Source: JANRIZ01 sp033764445 (lineage in GTDB: Bacteria > Verrucomicrobiota > Verrucomicrobiia > JAWXBN01). From it: a stretch of 29,363 nucleotides of DNA. The stretch spans positions 1 to 29,363 of the forward strand of contig JANRIZ010000118.1 of the NCBI GenBank assembly GCA_033764445.1, read 5' to 3'. Numbering within the stretch: the first letter of the stretch is position 1; the number at the start of each line of letters is the position of its first letter. Below the pieces are notes generated by a model. The model saw only the letters and a program-made list of their open reading frames with translations, was not told the origin of the DNA and searched no databases. The position numbers were made by a program, and so were the translations under genes. Below, piece by piece: positions 23,686 through 29,363 of this stretch.

Positions 23686-24560
23686 GGTCTGGAAAAAGGG
23701 TCTGGAACAAAGGTCTGCCGGATTTCTTCCCGGGGCGGGGAGGAAAAGAGGGTTTTCCGTCGCAGGGTGTAAAGTCCGCCCACGATATTGACCAGTCGCC
23801 GGGCAACGGGTGTGCCTTCCCGGACGGTCACCCCGTGGAAGGAGAGGGGGGAGTTCATGAAAAACACCGCGCAGTTTTTTTGATACGGCACGATCCGGGC
23901 CTCCTCGATGTCACGCCCGTCGACGGTGGTCTCCGTCAGAAAACGCGGAGAATCTGTCCGGAGACGGTAAATGACAAAGTCCCCGCCCCGGCTGCCGTCG
24001 GCATCGGGCTTGAGATAAAAGATTCCCGTGAAAAGTTTGTTGTTCGCATCCAGATGGGCGGTGCGCGGGGTCATGGGCTCCAGGGAAACGGTATTGAGCC
24101 CCGGTTGGCAGTCCATGCAGATGTCCGGCAGACGGCGGGCCTCGGGATCACGCACCCCGACTTCACATGACTCCAGGGTGCGGCCCAGATTCTCCTCAAG
24201 CCAGGGATACGTTTTCCGGACGCAGGGCGCAAAATATCCCAAAAGGCTCTGATAAAACGCGGCGGAGGTGTGCAGACTCACGAACTCCCGCCACAGTGCG
24301 CTGTAAGTCTGGTCGCCAAGGATGTCACGGGCCATCAATTGATCCCGGTGGGCCACTTTTTTGCCGCGCCGGATCCGTGCCTCGGAGGGATAGGTGCTTT
24401 CCAGCCGGTCGTACAGGCCATCGGGCAGCGCATTTTCCACCACAATGTGGGGATAGGGATCGGTTTCCAGCCGCAGGGCCCGGGATGCGGGCAGGAGGCT
24501 CAGTTCATTCCGGGGGGAACTGGGTTCGGGCTTGCGTTCGGGGAGATTCCAGAAACTCAT
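23682..24560 (-). CDS. 2-oxoglutarate/Fe(II)-dependent oxygenase
   Basis: This 292-residue hydroxylase-like enzyme has the double-stranded beta-helix pattern. The iron triad is His169 and Asp171 in TAHLDANNK plus the distal His242 in LSFHGV, with Arg254/Arg255 (VARRLVNIV) as the likely 2-oxoglutarate anchor. GIFYLKP and GGDFVIYRL are the usual strands between them. The start at 24560 forms an ATGA overlap with the preceding gene's stop; the frame is open 29 codons further upstream but those residues lack conservation features. It is coupled at both ends to glycosyltransferases, so its substrate is likely a sugar, lipid carrier or protein of the surface-glycan pathway. That role is inferred from context only. 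Confidence 0.88.
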   Translation of the reverse strand: MSFWNLPERKPEPSSPRNELSLLPASRALRLETDPYPHIVVENALPDGLYDRLESTYPSEARIRRGKKVAHRDQLMARDILGDQTYSALWREFVSLHTSAAFYQSLLGYFAPCVRKTYPWLEENLGRTLESCEVGVRDPEARRLPDICMDCQPGLNTVSLEPMTPRTAHLDANNKLFTGIFYLKPDADGSRGGDFVIYRLRTDSPRFLTETTVDGRDIEEARIVPYQKNCAVFFMNSPLSFHGVTVREGTPVARRLVNIVGGLYTLRRKTLFSSPPREEIRQTFVPDPFSRP

Positions 24561-25264
24561 TTTTTCGGGGTGGTCGGGGATTGGGTGGGCAGGGCGGGTG
24601 TGTTCATCCGGGCATATTCCTCCCACCAGAGCGAGGCGTAGCCACAATGGCGCGTGGCTTCAAACCAGGGGCCTCCGGAGGTGTAATGGAGGAGGGATAA
24701 CTCTTCCGGGGGAAGGGGGGGATCGTAATCAACCAGATGATTCCAGCGCGCGGGCAGGGTGCCGATGAGTGCCTCGTCCTCCAGCCATTGGAACCGGTGC
24801 AGGTACAGGCCCGTGGCGGCATTCACGCATGCCGGTGTGAGGGCGGTGCAGCGTTCATTGTTCAGGAGCATGACGCTCGACCAGTTTTTCCGCGGATATT
24901 GGGTCTGGGGCTGGCCGAGAAATTTTGTGTTTTCGGAGGGGACATGCTCATGGCGCACGACCTGAAGGGCGTAGCGACTGTCACGCAATGCCCATAAACG
25001 GGCGATGTCATCAAGCACCAGCACGTCGCAGTCGCAAAACAGGGACCAGCCCCTGTAGCCGGAAAGAGAGGGAACCAGGAACCGGCTGAATGAAAAATCG
25101 GTCGATTGGAGCGGATCACGCGCCCGGGTCAGGCAGCCCGCAAGCTGATTGAGCGCGAGCGGGTGGATGGAGACAGGCACGGAGCTGCGGGCCAGGATGC
25201 TGTGGGCGGCGACGTGATACGCCACGGATTCGCGCGGGTCAAATCCCAAAAAAACATTGATCAT
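24557..25264 (-). CDS. GT8-like glycosyltransferase
   Basis: This is a 235-residue GT-A type transferase. The opening INVFLGFDPRESVAYHVAAH and the segment LQSTDFSFSRFLVPSLSGY match a conserved bacterial family that I recognise from cyanobacteria and proteobacteria. The metal-binding DxD is Asp78-Cys79-Asp80 in LFCDCDVLVLDDIARLW. Further family blocks are FLGQPQTQYPRKNWSSVML, FQWLEDEALIGTLPARWNHL and LLHYTSGGPWFE. It is coupled by ATGA overlaps to the methyltransferase gene upstream and the oxygenase gene downstream. Donor and acceptor are unknown. Confidence 0.86.
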   Translation of the reverse strand: MINVFLGFDPRESVAYHVAAHSILARSSVPVSIHPLALNQLAGCLTRARDPLQSTDFSFSRFLVPSLSGYRGWSLFCDCDVLVLDDIARLWALRDSRYALQVVRHEHVPSENTKFLGQPQTQYPRKNWSSVMLLNNERCTALTPACVNAATGLYLHRFQWLEDEALIGTLPARWNHLVDYDPPLPPEELSLLHYTSGGPWFEATRHCGYASLWWEEYARMNTPALPTQSPTTPKK

Positions 25265-26277
25265 GCGCGTGTCCTCCCGGACAACTGCCCGGCATAACGC
25301 TCACGGAATTCACGGGTCTGAATGTACGAAAGGAATTTTCCCTGATAGGGGACCCGGAACGGATCGTCGGTTTTTTTCCGGAGCATGGCCACAACAAATA
25401 TCTCCCCCGGATTGCCCGTGCGCCGCATTTCACCCCGTCGGGAAAGGATTTCGTAGGCCTCACTGAGCGGGGACCTCGAAATGCCGGGCACCGTTTTGGC
25501 GACAAAGTCATCGACTTTGAGAGACAGGGGCAGGGCGGGCGCGGTTTTCCCCGGATCGGGACGGTAAATCCGGCGGTCGGCAGGCGCTTCCGAGGGAAAC
25601 ACCACGGGGATGGTGTCCCCCCACCGGTTGGCAAGGCGCAGGTCGAGTATCCCGTATCCGTTGGCCTCGGCCAGTTCGACAAAAAAGAGCGGATGATAAC
25701 CGAAAAACGCGTGATTGAAGACATTCATGGTGGGCACGTTATGCAACATCACTCCGCCCGTCCGGCAGACATTGTGGATGTTTTCAAAGGCCTGCCGTTG
25801 ATCAAACAGATGTTCTGTGGACCCCTTGTTGGAAACGATGTCAAAAAATCGGTTGAATCCATAACGCGCCCGGAAATTTTCATTCACATCCATGACCAGA
25901 TTGCCCCGGCCTGCATGGGAATCAACGGCAACCCAGTCGGGGATTCCCAGCGCCGCATAAAGCAGTGGAAGGTGCGGCCGCCGCTGGTCGAGGGTCATGC
26001 CCCGGAGTTTTTCAAGGTCGGCCACCCGCCATGCCGGGCGCGCAACCTGCAAAAGATGATCCAGCACGGCGTCGCTCACGTCGAGGGTCTGATCAAAGAT
26101 TTCCAGGGCTGTCGAGGTCTCATCCAAAAACCGGCTGGCTTCGGCCAGAACCAGCGCGGCGGTGTCATTGAAGGGCATGGGTGGCATGATCCTAGAAGAG
26201 ACCTGATTCTGTGGCGAGGGATTTTCAATTTCCAGCATACGGGAGAAAAGGGGCCCCGTCCCTTTTAACGCCGCCAT
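25261..26277 (-). CDS. Class I SAM-dependent methyltransferase-like protein
   Basis: This protein has about 338 residues. The middle carries a methyltransferase-type block: FFDIVSNKGSTEHLFDQRQA (about 144-163) followed by NVCRTGGVMLHNVP, matching motifs IV-V of a family found in glycan clusters. The usual glycine-rich SAM motif I is weak; AVDSHAGRGNLVMDVNE (about 117-133) takes its place. The frame is open to 26559, but most of that lies inside the upstream GT2 gene. The ATG at 26277 has GGAAGA 4 nt upstream and overlaps the GT2 stop by 13 bp, so I choose it. ATGs at 26238 and 26187 are alternatives. It probably methylates a sugar or chain end; this is an inference. Confidence 0.78.
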   Translation of the reverse strand: MAALKGTGPLFSRMLEIENPSPQNQVSSRIMPPMPFNDTAALVLAEASRFLDETSTALEIFDQTLDVSDAVLDHLLQVARPAWRVADLEKLRGMTLDQRRPHLPLLYAALGIPDWVAVDSHAGRGNLVMDVNENFRARYGFNRFFDIVSNKGSTEHLFDQRQAFENIHNVCRTGGVMLHNVPTMNVFNHAFFGYHPLFFVELAEANGYGILDLRLANRWGDTIPVVFPSEAPADRRIYRPDPGKTAPALPLSLKVDDFVAKTVPGISRSPLSEAYEILSRRGEMRRTGNPGEIFVVAMLRKKTDDPFRVPYQGKFLSYIQTREFRERYAGQLSGRTRA

Positions 26278-27197
26278 ATTTTCTTCCAGGCCCCGAAGGT
26301 GTCCGCGCTGGAAAATCCTGTGGAAAATCCCAGGGCATTGCCCAGAAGGCGCAGGAGGGGCTCCCACAAATAGGTGACGGGTCCGAGACTGGCCGTGAGC
26401 AAACCGGGATGATGTTTGTTGAGGTATTGGAGACGGCTTTTCCACCAATATAAAAGACACTCTTGGCCGCGTCGGCCCGCGCTGGCACGGCCGTGATGGA
26501 TGTAATGGCCCCGGGCCGAAAAGAGCACCCGCCCTCCTGCCTGCCGGGTCCGCAGGCACAGATCCATATCCTCGAAATACACAAAAAACCTTTCATCCAT
26601 CCCGCCCATCCTTTCAAACCAGCTTCTGCGCATCAGCATGAAGGATCCCATCACCTGGTCGACCTCTCCGTCCACCGTGTGATCATATCCTTTGGGAAGG
26701 ATTGTTGAAAAAATCCGGCCCAGCCCGGTGGCGTGGAGGAGGGCGAGTGTCGGGGTCAGAAAATGGGAAATGTCCTGGTGGATCGTCCCTTCACGGGACC
26801 GGGATTGAAGTCCGAAAATGGTGTTGCCATCGGGGTCACCCCTTTCAATCAGGTCTGCCAGGACGGGTCCGACGGACTCCGGAAGAACGGTGTCCGGATT
26901 GAGGAACAGCAGCCATTCGCGCTTTCCGCAGGCCACGGCCCGGTTCGCCCCACAGGCATAACCCTGATTCGAATCCGGGGTGATGACCTGCACAAACGGT
27001 TCCCCGGCCATCGTGCGGGTCAGGTCTCCGTCCTCGCTCCCGTTGTCAAAAACATAAACAGACGCACAGAGATGTTTTTTCAGCAGGGCTTGAATGCTGC
27101 CCAGACACTCGGCGAGGTATTTTTCCGTATGGAAATTGACAATGATGATGTCAATCCCCCCCGTGTCTCCCGGTGTGTGACGCTCGGTTTTTATCAT
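26265..27197 (-). CDS. Family 2 glycosyltransferase (rhamnosyltransferase-like)
   Basis: This is the first gene of the six-gene glycan operon, 310 residues. The GT2 domain starts with IDIIIVNFHTEKYLAECLGS (about 15-34), then FDNGSEDG (Asp51), NQGYACGANRAV, LFLNPDTVLP (Asp102, the metal site), MGSFMLMRRSWFERMGGMDE and FFVYFEDMDLCLR (Glu209, Asp210). This order is typical of WbbL-like rhamnosyltransferases. A hydrophobic C-terminal stretch could touch the membrane. The 70-bp gap in front of the gene contains three GTCAAT repeats and may hold the operon's control region. Confidence 0.92.
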   Translation of the reverse strand: MIKTERHTPGDTGGIDIIIVNFHTEKYLAECLGSIQALLKKHLCASVYVFDNGSEDGDLTRTMAGEPFVQVITPDSNQGYACGANRAVACGKREWLLFLNPDTVLPESVGPVLADLIERGDPDGNTIFGLQSRSREGTIHQDISHFLTPTLALLHATGLGRIFSTILPKGYDHTVDGEVDQVMGSFMLMRRSWFERMGGMDERFFVYFEDMDLCLRTRQAGGRVLFSARGHYIHHGRASAGRRGQECLLYWWKSRLQYLNKHHPGLLTASLGPVTYLWEPLLRLLGNALGFSTGFSSADTFGAWKKIWRR

Positions 27198-27208
27198 GCT
27201 CTTTTTCC

Positions 27209-27259
27209 GTCAATGCGGGCCGCCACACCCGTCAATTCATGGAGGCGTCTTCGGTCAAT
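27209..27259. repeat. Three evenly spaced GTCAAT direct repeats
   Basis: GTCAAT occurs at 27209-27214, 27231-27236 and 27254-27259, with centre spacings of 22 and 23 bp, about two helical turns. They lie in the short gap between bcp and the start of the - strand glycosyltransferase operon. Even spacing suggests binding sites for one protein on one face of the DNA. On the - strand each reads ATTGAC, which also resembles a -35 box, but no matching -10 element follows. Confidence 0.5.
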
Positions 27260-27267
27260 CCACCCCC

Positions 27268-27744
27268 TCAGAGTTCCCGCAATGCCTTCCGGACAGAATC
27301 ACAATGCCCCTCCACCTTCACCTTGCGGAAAATTTTGGAAATCCGGCCGCTCTGATCCAGAATCAAAGTGGTCCTCTCCACCCCCATGTATTTCCGCCCG
27401 TACATCGACTTTTCCTTCCAGACTCCATATTTCCCCAACACCGACTTCGACTCATCACTGAGCAGTGAAAACTTGAGTTTGTACTTGGTCTTGAATTTCT
27501 GATGAGTCTCGACCGCGTCGGGGCTGACCCCGATGACCACAGCCCCGTCCTTTTGGATTTCCGCAAGTCCGTCATTCAACTCGCACGCCTGACGGGTGCA
27601 GCCGGAGGTGTCGTCCTTGGGGTAAAAATACAGGACCACCTTGCGCCCCTTGAAATCCGCCAGCTTTACCTCCTTTCCCGTGTCATCACGGAGTGCAAAT
27701 GCGGGGGCCTTTTGTCCTTCCTTCAATTCATGGCTCTTTTTCAT
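27268..27744 (-). CDS. bcp: Thioredoxin-dependent peroxiredoxin, Bcp/PrxQ type
   Basis: This 158-residue cytoplasmic enzyme reduces hydrogen peroxide and organic peroxides. The peroxidatic site is YPKDDTSGCTRQACE, with Cys49 (Thr46 in the usual position) and the resolving Cys54 five residues later, as in the PrxQ/BCP class with a CX4C pair. GVSPD and FSLLSDES are further family marks. A longer frame continues upstream to 28323, but the ATG at 27744 has a near-perfect Shine-Dalgarno 4 nt away and matches the family N-terminus (KEGQKAPAFAL). Two perfect palindromes lie 22-59 bp upstream, pointing to specific regulation. Confidence 0.96.
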   Translation of the reverse strand: MKKSHELKEGQKAPAFALRDDTGKEVKLADFKGRKVVLYFYPKDDTSGCTRQACELNDGLAEIQKDGAVVIGVSPDAVETHQKFKTKYKLKFSLLSDESKSVLGKYGVWKEKSMYGRKYMGVERTTLILDQSGRISKIFRKVKVEGHCDSVRKALREL

Positions 27745-27748
27745 GGGG

Positions 27749-27755
27749 TCTCCTT
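27749..27755 (-). promoter_or_regulatory. Shine-Dalgarno of bcp
   Basis: On the - strand the sequence reads AAGGAGA, 4 nt before the ATG at 27744. It settles the start against the much longer open frame. Confidence 0.85.
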
Positions 27756-27765
27756 GGATTGATTG

Positions 27766-27780
27766 AGAGTGATCCACTCT
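27766..27780. promoter_or_regulatory. Perfect palindrome AGAGTG-N3-CACTCT upstream of bcp
   Basis: Six-base arms are separated by three bases (ATC on the + strand), 22 bp in front of the bcp start. No T tract follows on either strand, so an operator or mRNA leader hairpin is more likely than a terminator. Confidence 0.5.
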
Positions 27781-27788
27781 TCCCCCAT

Positions 27789-27803
27789 TTGACAGGGTGT
27801 CAA
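27789..27803. promoter_or_regulatory. Perfect palindrome TTGACA-N3-TGTCAA upstream of bcp
   Basis: Six-base arms are separated by GGG. The arm contains GTCAA, the same core as the repeats in front of the glycosyltransferase operon. It could be an operator for a dimeric regulator. On the - strand one arm could also serve as a -35 box, but no good -10 lies 16-18 nt downstream. Confidence 0.5.
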
Positions 27804-27887
27804 TCCTCCATATCCCCCCCCGGTCCCGGTGGGTGTCCTCGTCATGACGGAGGCCGTTGCCATCCGGAAAAACAGCTTCCGCCCCAA

Positions 27888-28418
27888 TTACGGTCCTGTG
27901 GGCGGCGGCAGAACGGGTGTCCCCATGGCCGGTGTCGGCACATGCACATCCCCCATCAGCGTGCGGCTGGGGACAGGCTTGGGAGCCCATCCAAAATGGA
28001 CCCTGACCCGGCAGACGGTTTCCTCCACCCAGACCTCTGTCTGCTTGACCCACTTTTGAACCTGCCGGGGGCGTCCGCGGGTGCCAACAGCCAGGGCCGT
28101 GCCGAGGGCGACAATCACAATGGCCGCACAAGCCACACCCACCTTGAAAATCCGTTCCCGCACCCGCGCCAATCCCACGGGACAATCGGCGGTCAAAACC
28201 CGCCCATCCGCGCGCCGGTACAGACGCACACACAAATTCCCCTCGCGGCGACGGATCAGCTCCTCGGCGTCCGCCCGGCTCATGGCCGAAAGGTTGTACA
28301 CATTTTTTGTGCATGCCTCGCAATGCCGCACCCGGTCATCCCCGGTCATGGCCTCCCAGTCCTTGCCACACGGACTGGCAATGCGGATGTCATCCAATGG
28401 TGATGGTGTTGTTTTCAT
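27888..28418 (-). CDS. Cysteine-rich single-pass membrane protein of unknown function
   Basis: This is a 176-residue protein. The N-terminal ~85 residues form a compact conserved block that I have seen in uncharacterised proteins of soil bacteria: RIASPCGKDWEAMTGDDRVR, then HCEACTKNVYNLSAMSRADA, then NLCVRLYRRADG and TADCPVG. Cysteines 17, 33, 36, 63 and 79 plus His32 could bind zinc or an iron-sulfur cluster. A single transmembrane helix spans about 92-113, followed by a tail rich in Trp, Val and Pro. With no N-terminal signal, the Cys domain should face the cytoplasm and the tail the periplasm. The arrangement recalls an anti-sigma factor but the classic zinc anti-sigma motif is not there. 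An ECF-like promoter precedes the gene and bcp follows 143 bp later. That gap holds the two palindromes and otherwise nothing I can name. Confidence 0.8.
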   Translation of the reverse strand: MKTTPSPLDDIRIASPCGKDWEAMTGDDRVRHCEACTKNVYNLSAMSRADAEELIRRREGNLCVRLYRRADGRVLTADCPVGLARVRERIFKVGVACAAIVIVALGTALAVGTRGRPRQVQKWVKQTEVWVEETVCRVRVHFGWAPKPVPSRTLMGDVHVPTPAMGTPVLPPPTGP

Positions 28419-28432
28419 ATGTGACCACCCCT

Positions 28433-28460
28433 ATAGACACCATCACCCGGTGAAAGTTCC
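28433..28460 (-). promoter_or_regulatory. Candidate ECF-sigma-type promoter
   Basis: On the - strand GGAACTT (complement of 28454-28460) is followed by 15 nt and GTCTAT (complement of 28433-28438). The -35 GGAACTT and -10 GTCTA pattern is that of sigma-E-like ECF promoters. Transcription would begin only some 8 nt before the start codon at 28418. The spacer contains a CACC-G-GGTG palindrome. Confidence 0.5.
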
Positions 28461-28520
28461 GCGGAAAGTGCCCGTTTCCCGGAAAATAAAGTCACCTGCC
28501 GGCAGCCGGTATCGGGGCAT

Positions 28521-29219
28521 TCACCCCTGTCGCCGACTCATCATCCGGTCAAACCGGCGGCGGTGCAGGGCCGCGTCACAAAAATCAAAATGCTGGGGAA
28601 CCATGTGGCGCGGATTCATCCGCCGGACCCGATCCAGGCTGCCGGGAATCATGTCCGGCACACTGTTGAGTATGGCCGGGGGCGGATGCACATTGAAAAA
28701 GTACGAGGCGAAGAGGTCCCCGCAGAAAAGCAGATCGTGCCGGGGGCTGTAAAATCCGCAATGTCCCTTTGTGTGTCCGGGCAGGTGGATGACCCTCAAT
28801 CCGCCCCAAAACGGAAGTTCATCCCCCTGGGCGATGTACTCATCAATGGCTGTGGACTCATACCTCAACACCCTCCGACCCACAGCCTCCAGATACCCAC
28901 AAACCCGCGCGGCGCCCTCATACGGGTAACGGCCCTCGACATGCGCCACCTCCTCCCGGTGTCCGTACACCCGGGCCCCGGTCAGTCGTTTGATCGCGGC
29001 CAGATTCCCCGCATGGTCCAGATGCCCGTGGGTGAGCAAAATGGCCTTCACGTCCCCCGGTCCGAGTCCCAGCACCCCCAATTTTCCCTGCAACAGGAGG
29101 GTTTCCCCGACCAGGCCGGTGTCAATGAGGATCGCCTCACGGCCCTCCACCAGCAAATGGCACCAGCCCATCAGCCCCCGGATCGAATGCAGGTTTCCGG
29201 GCCAGAATGGAATTTTCAT
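28521..29219 (-). CDS. Metallo-beta-lactamase-fold hydrolase
   Basis: This is a 232-residue MBL-fold protein with a complete two-metal site: THGHLDHAG (His64, His66, Asp68, His69), LPGHTKGH (His149), FCGDLF (Asp168) and a final His210 in VPQHFDF. The general layout matches glyoxalase II and lactonase-like hydrolases; the substrate cannot be told. The frame is open to 29348, but the first 43 residues are low-complexity and Ser/Pro-rich, and the fold begins at MKIPFWPGNL, so the ATG at 29219 is chosen. No signal peptide. Bases 29220-29363 upstream show no gene. Confidence 0.88.
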   Translation of the reverse strand: MKIPFWPGNLHSIRGLMGWCHLLVEGREAILIDTGLVGETLLLQGKLGVLGLGPGDVKAILLTHGHLDHAGNLAAIKRLTGARVYGHREEVAHVEGRYPYEGAARVCGYLEAVGRRVLRYESTAIDEYIAQGDELPFWGGLRVIHLPGHTKGHCGFYSPRHDLLFCGDLFASYFFNVHPPPAILNSVPDMIPGSLDRVRRMNPRHMVPQHFDFCDAALHRRRFDRMMSRRQG

Positions 29220-29363
29220 GATCAACCCAAATTTTGCATTAGGGGAAGATGAAGGGAGGGGATAATTGATCCGCGCGGGAGAAGAGGCCATCGAGCCAAG
29301 GGCGTTTTTTGGTGGGGAGGGAGATTTTGAGGCTGGATTTACCGGCATGGGTAGTGATCCAAG

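Noticed and set aside
27745..28323. Upstream extension of bcp as a fused 351-residue protein
   Set aside because: The added part is read in another frame of the cysteine-rich protein gene and has shadow-like composition. The ATG at 27744 has a near-perfect Shine-Dalgarno and matches the family N-terminus.

Overview
The window looks like a GC-rich (roughly 60 % by eye) Gram-negative bacterial chromosome. Evidence for Gram-negative type is a proton-pumping complex I, a probable lipoprotein FKBP, a periplasmic L,D-transpeptidase and a Wzm/Wzt-type polysaccharide exporter. Many genes have no clear Shine-Dalgarno sequence. My best guess is the PVC group (Verrucomicrobiota or relatives), but this is only an impression from gene style; nothing here fixes the phylum. 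I see no tRNA, rRNA, CRISPR array or insertion sequence.

Region 1 (1-8627, + strand) is the membrane-arm part of a complex I operon: nuoH (5' end cut by the window), nuoJ, nuoK, nuoL, nuoM, a second nuoM-like gene and nuoN. nuoI is not between nuoH and nuoJ. The second NuoM lacks the TM7 lysine and carries a lysine in TM5 instead. NuoL has about 30 extra residues in its C-terminal lateral-helix region. Together these suggest a complex I with an additional antiporter-like module (a '2M' type).

Region 2 (8635-13717) starts with a class I glutamine-amidotransferase-like hydrolase (C26 type) and a dipeptide epimerase, translationally coupled and close behind nuoN; they may handle murein peptides. 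They are followed by a PPP-family phosphatase, a divergent pair (FKBP lipoprotein and L,D-transpeptidase) and an HI0933/YhiN-family flavoprotein.

Region 3 (13741-15556) is a monocistronic neutral-ceramidase-like gene on the - strand. It is driven by a textbook sigma-70 promoter set in a ~180-bp block with only about 14 % G+C.

Region 4 (15557-27197) is a surface-polysaccharide cluster. Two glycosyltransferase genes on the - strand diverge from an ABC exporter pair on the + strand. Beyond these lies a tightly coupled six-gene - strand operon, in transcription order: GT2, methyltransferase, GT8-like transferase, 2OG-Fe(II) oxygenase, a three-module glycosyltransferase fusion, and GT4. The presumable job is to build, decorate and export a cell-surface glycan.

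Region 5 (27198-29363, - strand) holds a Bcp peroxiredoxin, a cysteine-rich single-pass membrane protein of unknown function and an MBL-fold hydrolase. Its intergenic gaps contain perfect palindromes, three evenly spaced GTCAAT repeats and an ECF-sigma-like promoter. Bases 29220-29363 show no gene I can support.
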